Source of the DNA: 2-01-FULL-39-28 sp964436165
Lineage (GTDB): Bacteria > Patescibacteriota > Minisyncoccia > 2-02-FULL-40-12 > GWA2-44-9
Reading direction: 5' to 3'
DNA: 64,000 bases
Assembly (NCBI GenBank): GCA_964436165.1
Contig: CAYTBY010000002.1
Span: 1-64,000, forward strand
The notes below the pieces were generated by a model. It did no database searches. It saw nothing but the letters and a program-made list of their open reading frames with translations, and was not told where the DNA came from. Within the stretch, counting starts at the first letter, position 1; each line of letters starts with the position of its first letter. Below are positions 1 through 7,359 of this stretch, piece by piece. The translations under genes were made by a program, and so were the position numbers.

Positions 1-64
1 CTTTCCTCGCCGCCGCAGGCGGCGAAATGCGTTCGAACTATCTTAAGAATACAGAACTAGTTGT

Positions 65-94
65 GATAAATCGCCGCGCGAGTGGCGATTTATC
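65..94. terminator. Hairpin upstream of first gene
   Basis: Perfect inverted repeat GATAAATCGCC / GGCGATTTATC with an 8-nt loop, ahead of the first CDS. No strong T-run follows, so it could be a terminator for a gene left of the window or only a palindrome. Another GC-rich palindrome (GCCGCAGGCGGC) lies at about 10-24. Confidence 0.4.
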
Positions 95-110
95 TCGTAA
101 ATAAGACCTA

Positions 111-404
111 ATGGGAATGACTAAAAATTATCTTGCCTCTGCGATTGAGATTTTTTCTGAACTTCAAGCCAAAAGTACCAAAAACACTATTTCGTCCCTG
201 CAGCTTATTACAACAATCGGTGTGGTGGCTGGAATTTTGGGCTATCTAGGCAAGGACACATTGCCTAAGTTTACATCAATAGGTTTGATTTATTTTTCTT
301 TATTGATGGTGATGACCTGGATTATCAACGGCATCGTTTCTAAATTTTTCAAAAATAAAAAATACAATATCGAAGGACAAGATATCGAAAAAGATATAAA
401 ATAG
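111..404 (+). CDS. Small two-helix membrane protein
   Basis: A 97-residue protein of no family I recognise. Two hydrophobic stretches at about residues 30-48 and 56-76 suggest two membrane helices, followed by a lysine-rich, probably cytoplasmic tail. ATG codons occur at 111 and 117. A weak TAAATA box lies shortly upstream, and there is no clear Shine-Dalgarno sequence, so a leaderless start is possible. It is followed after about 60 nt by the CDF-like gene on the same strand. No function can be assigned. Confidence 0.55.
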   Translation: MGMTKNYLASAIEIFSELQAKSTKNTISSLQLITTIGVVAGILGYLGKDTLPKFTSIGLIYFSLLMVMTWIINGIVSKFFKNKKYNIEGQDIEKDIK

Positions 405-467
405 TTGCTTTGCCTCCGAAAAAGGGTAGAATAACTCTAAGCTTTTTAAAAATATGCGGGGTTAAAG

Positions 468-1061
468 TTGGAAGATCATAAAGACCACAAGAGAGTCTAC
501 CTGACAGTCATTTGGGTCAATTTGGTTGTTTTTATCCTTGAGTTTATAATCGCTCTTTATTCTGGAAGTTTGGTAATGTTGTCTGATAGTTTTCATGTTT
601 TTATCCATGTTGTCTCATCTCTAGTTGCATATATTTCTGAGACAAATTTTTTAAGCTTGGCGTCTGAAAAACTTAAGAAATACTCGGCTCTTATTAATGT
701 CATATTATTTTTTGTTAGTGCCGGAATAATATTAAAAGAAGCGATTGAAAGGTTAGGGCATCCGCCAGATTTGGAAATAGGATGGCTTTTCTTTGTCATC
801 GCCTTTCTGGGCTTATTTGCCAACACGTACGGCGCAAAACTAACCGATCGTATTACCGGCCACGAATGTTCTCTAAATGCGGATACACTCCATGCCTGCA
901 TGAAATACGATGCGATTAGTTCAGTGATTGTAATTTTAGGATCAGCGGTGATCCTCCTGACCAGTATTTATATCATTGATCCGATTTTGTCTTTCGGCCT
1001 AGTTATATTAATGACCTGGAGAGGTTGGCAATTATTATCCAAAGTCCTTAAACTGCCATAA
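468..1061 (+). CDS. Truncated cation diffusion facilitator-like membrane protein
   Basis: A 197-residue, about six-helix membrane protein resembling the transmembrane part of cation diffusion facilitator (CDF) transporters, which export zinc and similar metals. Helix 2 has SDSFHVFIHV (D40, H43, H47), where the family usually has D-x-x-H/D-x-x-x-D, so the last metal ligand is His instead of Asp. Helix 5 has the usual H-x-x-x-D (HACMKYD). The cytoplasmic C-terminal domain of classical CDF proteins is missing. The start is TTG at 468; the nearby ATG at 453 reaches a stop at once. Family membership is likely; metal specificity and activity are unknown. Confidence 0.7.
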   Translation: MEDHKDHKRVYLTVIWVNLVVFILEFIIALYSGSLVMLSDSFHVFIHVVSSLVAYISETNFLSLASEKLKKYSALINVILFFVSAGIILKEAIERLGHPPDLEIGWLFFVIAFLGLFANTYGAKLTDRITGHECSLNADTLHACMKYDAISSVIVILGSAVILLTSIYIIDPILSFGLVILMTWRGWQLLSKVLKLP

Positions 1062-1064
1062 CAT

Positions 1065-1093
1065 AATAAGCCGTTTTAAAATGGCTTATTTTA
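1065..1093 (+). terminator. Terminator after CDF-like gene
   Basis: AATAAGCC / GGCTTATT stem (1065-1072 and 1083-1090) followed by T residues, directly after the stop of the CDF-like gene. Confidence 0.7.
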
Positions 1094-1236
1094 TTGTATA
1101 ATTCATTTTTAAGCGGGGGTGGCGTATGACGGCCCCGCCTTAGCGGGGTCCCGTTGGGGTGGGATGGTACGACTGGCAGTTGATTCCGATGCTAGTTTAC
1201 TTGCTATATGGCAGGTAAATCTGCTAAAATAGCTTT
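1094..1236 (+). other. Intergenic stretch with promoter-like box and GC hairpin
   Basis: A TATAAT box at 1096-1101 precedes a G-rich stretch with a hairpin GGCCCCGC-CTTA-GCGGGGTC (about 1131-1151). A leaderless-type extended -10 (TGC-TAAAAT, 1222-1230) sits 6 nt before the next gene. The part between the two promoter-like boxes could be a small RNA, but nothing else supports this. Confidence 0.3.
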
Positions 1237-1656
1237 ATGAAGTATAGTCTTAGGCAAATAATAGGTTTAATTATCTGGTGGACTGAAGGGACAAAAGCTT
1301 ATAAAAGAAAGGAATATAAAAATACTTGGGTTTATAATGTCGATGTTACTAATACAAATTCAGAAATTATCAAACTATTTTTAAACTTTTTAAGAAATGA
1401 CGTTGGATTAGATGAATCACGCCTCAAGCTCCAATTACAGATACACGAAGGGGATAATCAAGAAGAAGTAGAACAATTTTGGTCAAAATTAACAAAAATA
1501 CCAAGAAATAGATTTACCAAAACCATAATTAGACCGGCTGGTAATAAAATAGGCAAAAGTAAAGGCACGTGTAAAATCAGATATTCTGATAAGCAAAAAT
1601 ATCTAATTTTAGACTCCTTATTAAAAGATTTATTAATTCAAGCCAACGGAGTGTAG
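1237..1656 (+). CDS. LAGLIDADG-like endonuclease-family ORF
   Basis: A 139-residue basic protein. The N-terminal helix IIGLIIWWTEGTK resembles the LAGLIDADG helix form LxGxxxaEG seen in small free-standing homing endonuclease-like proteins of Patescibacteria. A C-terminal basic segment (KTIIRPAGNKIGKSKGTCK) could contact DNA or RNA. An extended -10 (1222-1230) ends 6 nt before the ATG and no Shine-Dalgarno is present, predicting a leaderless mRNA. The last ten bases, including the TAG stop, lie inside the 5' acceptor and spacer of tRNA-Pro. Family assignment is by motif shape only; activity is unproven. Confidence 0.6.
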   Translation: MKYSLRQIIGLIIWWTEGTKAYKRKEYKNTWVYNVDVTNTNSEIIKLFLNFLRNDVGLDESRLKLQLQIHEGDNQEEVEQFWSKLTKIPRNRFTKTIIRPAGNKIGKSKGTCKIRYSDKQKYLILDSLLKDLLIQANGV

Positions 1657-1717
1657 TGTAACGGTAGCACGAGACGTTTGGGACGTTTTAGTCCGAGTTC
1701 GAATCTCGGCACTCCGA
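1647..1717 (+). tRNA. tRNA-Pro (anticodon TGG)
   Basis: Cloverleaf folds fully: acceptor CGGAGTG/CACTCCG, D stem GTGT/GCAC, anticodon stem AGACG/CGTTT with loop TTTGGGA (anticodon TGG), T stem CCGAG/CTCGG with loop TTCGAAT, discriminator A. CCA is not encoded. Its 5' end overlaps the stop of the LAGLIDADG-like ORF. Confidence 0.95.
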
Positions 1718-1912
1718 CATTATAGAACTTTCCCTTTTTGAAAGCCCTGAAAGCCGTCCCGCCAACTTGTCCGCCGAAGCCTCGGCGAAGGCGGAAGGCG
1801 CGAATGGTGTGGTGGGGGCGCGTCCTGCGAGGCGGGACGCAAGAAAATCAGATGGTGGAATGAAGGAAAAAGAAAGGGAGCGGTCTGAAAGTTTGTTCCA
1901 GTCGTTAATTTT
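1718..1912. repeat. GC-rich palindromic repeat segment after tRNA-Pro
   Basis: No gene is visible. The segment holds palindromes of the kind scattered through this genome: TCCGCC...GGCGGA with an inner GAAGCCTCGGCGAA (about 1770-1796) and GCGTCCTGCGAGGCGGGACGC at about 1820-1841. The same style of palindrome recurs at 6012-6045 and in the 4.3-12.3 kb array. Confidence 0.5.
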
Positions 1913-1927
1913 ATGTTAAATAAAACC

Positions 1928-2464
1928 ATGACCTTACCAGAAAAACCAAAAGCGGGTATATACATAGATGATTCGAATCTCTACAAAAGAGGCAAAGCGG
2001 CTGGTTGGATGACTGATTATAAAAAGCTCTATAAATGGGTAGCTAATTTGAATACTGTTGTTCACGCCAGAGTATATATGGGAAGGCCAAAATATGAACC
2101 GGCTAAAAGTATTTCTGAAGCCCTGGAAAAATATTTTGAGAGGATAGGTTACAAAGTAACAGCCAAAGATTTAAAGAAGTTAAGAGATTCTAGCAAGCCC
2201 ACCGGTTATAGAAATAAATGCAACTTTGATGTGGAAATGCACGATGAAATAATGGAGGATATCCAAGATTTAGACATCGTTTATATTGTCAGCGGGGACA
2301 GTGATTTTATTAGGACGAAAGAGAAAGTTTTGAAACGACAGAAACACATTAAGTTTATTGCCTATGAAAATAATTGCGCTTGGGAAATAAGAACCGCCTC
2401 ATGGTTTATAAGCCTAGATTCAATTAGATCAGAGGTGGAACGAGTTAAAAATCCTCAAAATTAG
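1928..2464 (+). CDS. NYN domain (PIN-like) protein
   Basis: A NYN/LabA-type (DUF88) protein, a PIN-like fold usually linked to metal-dependent RNase activity. The N-terminal acidic motif GIYIDDSNLYKRG and the C-terminal VSGDSDFIRTKEKVL carry the conserved aspartates. An upstream ATG at 1913 is possible, but a TG-x-TAAATA extended -10 (about 1914-1922) ends 5 nt before the ATG at 1928, fitting the leaderless pattern of neighbouring genes. Length of about 178 residues fits a stand-alone NYN protein. The RNA substrate is unknown. Confidence 0.8.
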   Translation: MTLPEKPKAGIYIDDSNLYKRGKAAGWMTDYKKLYKWVANLNTVVHARVYMGRPKYEPAKSISEALEKYFERIGYKVTAKDLKKLRDSSKPTGYRNKCNFDVEMHDEIMEDIQDLDIVYIVSGDSDFIRTKEKVLKRQKHIKFIAYENNCAWEIRTASWFISLDSIRSEVERVKNPQN

Positions 2465-2686
2465 GCCTATTTAAACGGAAAAACCAGGCACAAGGCCTGG
2501 CGAAGTAACTTACCTACAATATACACCCCATAAAGTTAAAAGTCAATGAAGGGGCAACTGTGGATAATTTTATGACAAAATATTTTCTCGCTTGGGGAGA
2601 ATTCTGTCACGCTCGAGCTTTCAGTCATTTTCTTCAAAATAAGTTAGAGTAAAGTTTAAGATATTCGACAAAAATATACTTTCTCC
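2465..2686 (+). promoter_or_regulatory. Intergenic region with hairpin and leaderless-type promoter
   Basis: A hairpin CCAGGC-ACAAG-GCCTGG lies shortly after the NYN gene (about 2486-2502) without a T-run. The -10 box TATACT (2675-2680) ends 6 nt before the ATG of the next gene. Nothing else is recognisable. Confidence 0.5.
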
Positions 2687-3181
2687 ATGATTCAAAAATT
2701 TTGGAAATGGTACCAAGATAACCTACATATAAATCAGGCGATTGTCGCCGTTCTTTTTATTTGGCAGGTTTTGCATTTATATTGGCTGACCACCCACGTG
2801 GTGGCGGAGAGGGTATTGGGTTATTCTGTCTTTAATCCGACAGAACTTTACCAGTTTTTACTAATAATCGCCGACTATATTGAGATTCCTGCGCTGATAA
2901 GCGGGACTTTGCTTTATTTTCATTTGTCCAAGGAACGCCGTTCTTTCAAAAATATTTTATTCATTGTCCTGATAAACAGCCAGTGGCTTCATTTATTTTG
3001 GATAACAGACGAGTTTGCTGTAAGCCATTTTAGGGGCGAACATTCTTATTTTCCCCCCACACCACAACATGGTTTGGTGTGGGGGCTTGCCTGGTTGGCG
3101 ATATTTATTGATTATCTAGAGCTGCCGGTAATATATGACAGCGTTAAGAGAACTGCGCTCAGCTTACTTAAAAGAGGTTAG
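2687..3181 (+). CDS. Four-helix membrane protein with internal duplication
   Basis: A 164-residue membrane protein with four predicted helices and no family I can name. The two halves are similar: WQVLHLYWLT...ADYIEIPALI in the first and SQWLHLFWIT...IDYLELPVIY in the second, each with a conserved LHLxW and DYxExP. The repeated His, Asp and Glu within or near helices could bind a metal or pass protons, which is speculation. Its start is leaderless-type (TATACT, 6 nt before ATG). The 3' end overlaps the convergent CAP-domain gene by 4 bp. Confidence 0.65.
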   Translation: MIQKFWKWYQDNLHINQAIVAVLFIWQVLHLYWLTTHVVAERVLGYSVFNPTELYQFLLIIADYIEIPALISGTLLYFHLSKERRSFKNILFIVLINSQWLHLFWITDEFAVSHFRGEHSYFPPTPQHGLVWGLAWLAIFIDYLELPVIYDSVKRTALSLLKRG

Positions 3182-4146
3182 AAGATAAGTCCTTCAAAGG
3201 CAACTTTAGAAGCGGGGATAACTATAGCTAATATAAATAAAGCAAAATTCAACGACATCTTTAAGGCCATGTTTTTATTTCTTTCAAAGATAAAGAAAGC
3301 GGTTGCCGAAACGCCGGCGATCAGTAGGATATAGACAGAGAAGGCGCTGTTTAATAGATTAGTAGCTTTGCTTATTTTTTCGGCATCTTGATATTTCACG
3401 ATCGTTGGTTCTTTAACCGGCTCAATAATCGGGTCGGTTGAGACTTCTTGGACTAGGGTTATTGATTGACCTTGGGTCTGGGGGATGTTAGCCACGGTCG
3501 TTCTGGTTGGAGTGGGTTGTGGTAAGTTGGACGGAGATGGTGTTGGTGTCTTAGCAACCGCAACGATTTGGCCAGATGGTTTTCCCGCTCCGCCGAAACT
3601 TAGGCGAGGCGAGCCGAACATCTGAACCACTAGGATACCCTCCCGGCCATTTATTTCTACAGTTTTTACAGCCACACCAATATCTTGGTATTTATTATTT
3701 AATACATTCGCTTTATGGGAGGGTGAATTAAGCCAGGCCTGAATAGTGTCCTCAGCGGTTGTGAAGCCGATCGCTAAATTTTCTCCGGCAACCGAATATT
3801 GATACTCAACATTTTTTATCCAGTACCAGGGGTTAACTCCGCTTGGACTGACATGGGCAAAATATTCCTGAATCGCCATGTCGTCCAGTTTTTTAGAAGC
3901 GGCCAAGTCGAGTTTTGAATTGGGTTGTAATATCGGTAAATTAACGGCTAGTCGGGCTTCATTTGTAGTTTTTATAATCTGGCGGGAATCAAATGTTGGT
4001 GCAAAACCCAGCAAACTGGCCGTTTGAAAAGCAGATTGGGGGATAATTAGCTTAACAATAAGAAGCAATACAAAATTCCAGAAGATTATCCTTCCGCCCA
4101 GAGGATGTAGATGTTCTCTTATGTGTACCTTAATTAAATTGGGCAT
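3178..4146 (-). CDS. Secreted/membrane-anchored CAP (SCP) domain protein
   Basis: A 322-residue protein with an N-terminal hydrophobic segment (residues about 22-38), a CAP/SCP domain (about 55-180; motifs YFAHVSPSG, GENLAIGF, WLNSPSHKANVLNNKYQDIGV), a Pro/Thr-rich linker and C-terminal membrane helices (about 270-320). CAP proteins act outside the cell; in bacteria their roles are mostly undefined. A TGG-TATAAT extended -10 (4154-4162 on this strand) ends 7 nt before the ATG with no Shine-Dalgarno. It converges on the four-helix protein gene. Confidence 0.82.
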   Translation of the reverse strand: MPNLIKVHIREHLHPLGGRIIFWNFVLLLIVKLIIPQSAFQTASLLGFAPTFDSRQIIKTTNEARLAVNLPILQPNSKLDLAASKKLDDMAIQEYFAHVSPSGVNPWYWIKNVEYQYSVAGENLAIGFTTAEDTIQAWLNSPSHKANVLNNKYQDIGVAVKTVEINGREGILVVQMFGSPRLSFGGAGKPSGQIVAVAKTPTPSPSNLPQPTPTRTTVANIPQTQGQSITLVQEVSTDPIIEPVKEPTIVKYQDAEKISKATNLLNSAFSVYILLIAGVSATAFFIFERNKNMALKMSLNFALFILAIVIPASKVAFEGLIF

Positions 4147-4223
4147 TACCTACATTATACCATATTTTAAACGATTTTACTAATGAGTAAAATTCTGATA
4201 GAATACTTAGGTTATTTGAATAT

Positions 4224-4296
4224 GGGGGTTATGGTGTAACGGTTAGCACAGCAGTTTGTGGAACTGCGGGCGAGAGTTCGACTCTCTCTAGCCCCC
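4224..4296 (+). tRNA. tRNA-His (anticodon GTG)
   Basis: Starts with the extra G-1 typical of tRNA-His, opposite C73. Acceptor GGGGTTA/TAGCCCC, anticodon stem GCAGT/ACTGC with loop TTGTGGA (anticodon GTG), T stem GAGAG/CTCTC with loop TTCGACT. CCA is not encoded. It is the left border of the 4.3-12.3 kb accessory array. Confidence 0.95.
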
Positions 4297-4299
4297 CAA

Positions 4300-4664
4300 T
4301 TTACAAGTTTGATTCCCATTGGCCCTGCCATTATGGAAAATCGGCCTTTCAGCAATTAAGTTGAAGGGCTTTTTCCATACTAGATCAAGGTTACTTCCAT
4401 TCCAGATAAAGTTTTCCCCTCCTACGCTAAAGCTTCGGAAGGGCGAGCACCATAGATTTAATAAATTTTCTCTTTTATTTAGTCTAGAAAAAATGGTACC
4501 TGACACCTTTTCTGGCCCCCGTAGCATCAGAGCTCTTTTCACCTATCCCATATACATTAATAAAAATTGCCTTTATTTAAGGAAGAAACCGCTTTTTGAT
4601 ATAAACCGTCGTGGTAGTGCATTGATACCACGTATCGGGGAGATTTATGGTTTTGTGGCAAGGT
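4300..4664 (+). repeat. Debris of the array repeat (copy A)
   Basis: No gene. ATTGGCCCTGCC followed by ATTATGGAAAAT at about 4318-4341 matches the right half of copy H. AAAGTTTTCCCCTCC at about 4408-4422, followed by a CTTCGGAAGGG palindrome, matches the left half of copy F. The pieces are scrambled and cannot form the full hairpin, so this looks like decayed or rearranged repeat copies next to tRNA-His. Confidence 0.55.
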
Positions 4665-4690
4665 AAAACAAAACCCCACAGGCGTGGGGT
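4665..4690 (-). terminator. Terminator for the 127-residue gene
   Basis: CCCCAC-GCCT-GTGGGG stem followed on the minus strand by TTTTGTTTT, directly after the stop of the minus-strand gene. Confidence 0.8.
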
Positions 4691-5073
4691 TAGGCGATAG
4701 TTTTGGGCGATTGGTTAAAAAGTAGCTTATTTTTTAGGGCGGTATTTAAGAAGTCCTCTAGGCCGTCTTCTTCTTCGGTGAGATTCAGAAAGGGAAGGGG
4801 AGATAAACCGGCTTCTCGGCGGACTTCATTGGGGACGTAACTATCTCGAGTGACAATAGCGTCAAAAGAAAGATTTTCTGGAGTCAGCTCTTTTATCTTC
4901 AAACCATCCACGATAATTATCTTTTGGACAGTTTGACAGGTATTGTGACCTGAAGTGAAAGTTCTTCTGAGCATTCTGTCTACATCAATGCCTACGTGTG
5001 GCATATTTTCTTTTGTCCAGCAGACATACATAACAATCAATCTCTGGTCTGGATGTATGGGTCCTTTGTGCAT
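4690..5073 (-). CDS. Hypothetical protein, 127 residues
   Basis: No family recognised. The protein is soluble, with a lysine- and histidine-containing N-terminus, an IIIVDGLKIKELTPENLSF strand-loop segment and an acidic C-terminal region (LTEEEDGLEDFLNTAL). An AAAGG sequence lies shortly before the ATG, and a good terminator follows, both supporting a real gene. It is the only minus-strand gene in the accessory array region and diverges from the next gene. No function is proposed. Confidence 0.65.
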   Translation of the reverse strand: MHKGPIHPDQRLIVMYVCWTKENMPHVGIDVDRMLRRTFTSGHNTCQTVQKIIIVDGLKIKELTPENLSFDAIVTRDSYVPNEVRREAGLSPLPFLNLTEEEDGLEDFLNTALKNKLLFNQSPKTIA

Positions 5074-5155
5074 CTCGTTCCCTTTGCTTGTCGATGAACT
5101 AAAAACTGTGCATAGGATCGCACAATTTTTAGAGACCGTCCATATTGTTAAGGCC

Positions 5156-5184
5156 TTGACTATATCTGCCAGTATTGATATGAT
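5156..5184 (+). promoter_or_regulatory. Sigma70-type promoter, 17-nt spacer
   Basis: TTGACT (5156-5161), 17 nt, TATGAT (5179-5184), ahead of the gene at 5223. This is the accessory-gene promoter class of the window. Confidence 0.75.
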
Positions 5185-5222
5185 CTTTAGCAGAGATCTT
5201 TAAAATTAGGAAGGCCAAAAAC

Positions 5223-5636
5223 ATGACCACCCAAGAACAGGTACTAGGGAAAATAAGTGCGATTAAGCAATATCGACTGTTAGAGGAACACAAATCACAG
5301 ATTCGTGATATCGAGCGTAACATATATTTTCATTTTAGTTACTTAATTTGGGACTACTTAGGTATTGGTCTTGATGGTGCAATACAATGGCCAGAGAATG
5401 AGCTCGAAGCCGCATATTTGATAGTTGCTCAAAAAGCCGGAAAAACTACCCAGGATTTAAGGATTGTTAGTAGGTTCAGGTGTTTACTTGGCGATAGCAC
5501 GCTACATGCATTTAACTTTACTGATGCTGTCTTTAAACTTACAACAATACAGGGAGATAAGTTCGATCCAGTTAGGATATTACGAGATTGTTATAAAAAC
5601 GGAAAAAAAGCTGAAAGAATGTTTGAAGGTGTTTAA
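5223..5636 (+). CDS. Hypothetical protein, 137 residues
   Basis: No recognised family. It is mostly helical with an aromatic-rich core (FHFSYLIWDYLGIGLDG) and a basic C-terminus (RDCYKNGKKAERMF). Support for a real gene comes from a consensus-like promoter at 5156-5184, a GGAAGG-type Shine-Dalgarno before the ATG and a terminator at 5648-5672. It sits just left of repeat copy B and follows the same promoter-leader-ORF-terminator plan as most array genes. No function is proposed. Confidence 0.7.
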   Translation: MTTQEQVLGKISAIKQYRLLEEHKSQIRDIERNIYFHFSYLIWDYLGIGLDGAIQWPENELEAAYLIVAQKAGKTTQDLRIVSRFRCLLGDSTLHAFNFTDAVFKLTTIQGDKFDPVRILRDCYKNGKKAERMFEGV

Positions 5637-5647
5637 TTTTCCACCGA

Positions 5648-5672
5648 ATCGCCATACTGGCGATTTTTGTTT
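5648..5672 (+). terminator. Terminator after 137-residue gene
   Basis: ATCGCC-ATACT-GGCGAT stem followed by TTTTGTTTTTTT. Confidence 0.85.
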
Positions 5673-5718
5673 TTTTGTATGTCGAGCCATCATTACCAAC
5701 ATTATTGACTGAATGCGT

Positions 5719-5809
5719 AGGAGTCCGGAATTAACCCTCCTTCGCATAAAGCTCCGGAGGGCACAGCAAGGGTTCACCCAGTGAAATTCATAAGAATATT
5801 TCACTGGGT
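5719..5809. repeat. Palindromes between terminator and array repeat B
   Basis: The CCCTCCTTCGC...GGAGGG palindrome (about 5740-5761) is of the same kind as the one inserted in copy F. It is followed by a 12-bp inverted repeat ACCCAGTGAAAT / ATTTCACTGGGT (5776-5787 and 5798-5809). No ORF is convincing here. Confidence 0.6.
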
Positions 5810-5842
5810 TCACTGATAAAACTTTGATGTATATTTCTGAAC

Positions 5843-6141
5843 AAAGTTTTCCAATGTTCTCTATTGGCCCACATTCGGACTTCTGTCCTCAGTACTTCTG
5901 GGTACGCTTTGCTAAGCTTTACCACTTCCTCGCTCAACGCTCGGTCGCTCACTCGCGTTCGGTCGCTGCCCACTTCTTCGCTAAAGCTTCGAAGTGCAAT
6001 GCAAGGAGAATGCCTGCCCGCCGAAGCCTCGGCGCAGGCGGGGTCAGCATGAAATGACCATGTAATTATCTAGTTAATTAGGTTACTGAGAGTTTTCCAA
6101 AAATGACTTTTTCGGAGGGGCCAAGGGGAATGGAAAACTTT
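5843..6141 (+). repeat. Array repeat copy B (foldable element with enlarged tip)
   Basis: Terminal arms AAAGTTTTCCA and TGGAAAACTTT are perfectly complementary. Next come TTCTC / GGGAA and TTGGCCC / GGGGCCAA. The tip carries about 170 nt of extra palindromes (about 5871-6046), then rejoins the common core GGTCAGCATGAAATGACC, CTAGTTAATT and GAGTTTTCCAAAA. It lies between the 137-residue gene and the promoter of the 367-residue gene. Confidence 0.85.
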
Positions 6142-6144
6142 ACT

Positions 6145-6173
6145 TTGATTTACTAATAAAACCATGCTATCTT
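6145..6173 (+). promoter_or_regulatory. Promoter for the 367-residue gene
   Basis: TTGATT (6145-6150), 17 nt, TATCTT (6168-6173). It begins four bases after the end of repeat copy B, so the repeat is outside the transcript of the downstream gene. Confidence 0.65.
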
Positions 6174-6213
6174 AAAGCACAGTTTTTAGTTTCTTAAACA
6201 AGAAGGTGAGATC

Positions 6214-7317
6214 ATGGACTACAACACCAAAGATTTTATTGAGGCACAGCTTGGATCATATCGAGCATTCTATGTTCTTATGCGTTCGAGAGCTAATCTC
6301 GGTTATCTCAGAACTAATAATGAGAACTGGCAAAGATTAACGCCATTCGTTATTCTTGGGAGATATAAGTCCAATGAATTTGGCCAATGCTCTCGTCTCA
6401 ATCGTGCTTTATTCACCGATGAAGACAGAACGGCAATGCCATCCGTTATGAGCGATGAGGAGTTTCGATCATTCTTTAAGGAACATGTACGGCCACGAAT
6501 CAAAGAATCATTTTGGTCAGAGTGCGAAGGGGTCAGTGGCTTAGCCCCGGGGTTTCCTCTACCGGAGCCACATCTTGTATGTGCTAAGTGTGGCGGAACT
6601 TGGGATCTGAACACATGTCATGATATTGATGCTGAGGGTGATTTTGAAGAAATTAATCTCTCTTCATTTACCGGAAGAACACTTTTCTGGGTACAGGCGA
6701 AATTAGAAGCTTCAACAGATGCCTTACGAAGATTTGGTCATCCGATAACAGTACAGAATCTACAATGGTCTGATCCTCGTGCGGTAGACGATGAGTACGC
6801 CGATCCGAAAGAACTTGGTTGGCGTGAAGTTACCATAGATTACATAGTCCAACCTGGTGATAAGACGAGTATGTTTCGGTACCGCTTCTATCATGGTCCG
6901 TGTTTCCGACAGCTCAATACTGACCGTTCTGAAGAACAAGCAACCTCTTATGCCGAAGACTTTAAGCAAATACTTGGAGAAACAGGCTTTGAAGATGTGC
7001 AGATTACTCGCACAGCCCTTCCCGAGCATCTTCGTAGGTGGATCGCAACAGATCTGGATGAGGGTGAGAGCATAGACGAACTCGCAGAAGCTTTTATGTA
7101 TTATCGGGTTCAAACACGACAAGGATCTTTTGGTATAGCATATGCCGCATATCCCATGCTTGATCTTGAAGGTTCGGGTGTATCACTACACGAGCTTGAA
7201 CCAGAGCTTGCAGCGGAAGCACCTCCAGACTTCCCGCCAATCACAGGATTCAGTGGTGAACCGGAACAACTCCTACGACTTTGGCAATTGATGGTAAAAA
7301 ATCAATCAAAAAAGTAA
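6214..7317 (+). CDS. Hypothetical protein, 367 residues, with Cys pair
   Basis: No family recognised. Soluble protein. CAKCGGTWDLNTCH at about residue 120 is a zinc-ribbon-like Cys/His cluster. The C-terminal part (residues 150-340) is acidic with strand-rich segments. AAGGTGAG precedes the ATG as Shine-Dalgarno; the gene has its own promoter (6145-6173) and terminator (7326-7350). The base composition is less AT-rich than the core genes, compatible with transfer, but I could not measure this. It is a single-gene unit between repeats B and C. Confidence 0.75.
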   Translation: MDYNTKDFIEAQLGSYRAFYVLMRSRANLGYLRTNNENWQRLTPFVILGRYKSNEFGQCSRLNRALFTDEDRTAMPSVMSDEEFRSFFKEHVRPRIKESFWSECEGVSGLAPGFPLPEPHLVCAKCGGTWDLNTCHDIDAEGDFEEINLSSFTGRTLFWVQAKLEASTDALRRFGHPITVQNLQWSDPRAVDDEYADPKELGWREVTIDYIVQPGDKTSMFRYRFYHGPCFRQLNTDRSEEQATSYAEDFKQILGETGFEDVQITRTALPEHLRRWIATDLDEGESIDELAEAFMYYRVQTRQGSFGIAYAAYPMLDLEGSGVSLHELEPELAAEAPPDFPPITGFSGEPEQLLRLWQLMVKNQSKK

Positions 7318-7325
7318 TCAACCCC

Positions 7326-7350
7326 AGCCGACCAAAAATCGGCTTTTTAA
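7326..7350 (+). terminator. Terminator at left edge of repeat module C
   Basis: AGCCGA-CCAAAAA-TCGGCT stem followed by TTTTAATT. The same stem plus CTTTTTAATT begins the module before copies D and F, so the terminator is part of the repeated unit. Confidence 0.85.
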
Positions 7351-7359
7351 TTGGCAAAA

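Noticed and set aside
4319..4666. 115-codon ORF after tRNA-His
   Set aside because: It runs through repeat fragments, has no Shine-Dalgarno or -10 at the right place, and lacks protein-like composition.
5824..6057. ORFs across repeat B
   Set aside because: They are encoded by palindromic repeat DNA and give low-complexity, Arg/Ser-rich products.
6303..7122. Minus-strand ORFs opposite the 367-residue gene
   Set aside because: Shadow frames without start signals; the plus-strand gene has promoter, Shine-Dalgarno and terminator.
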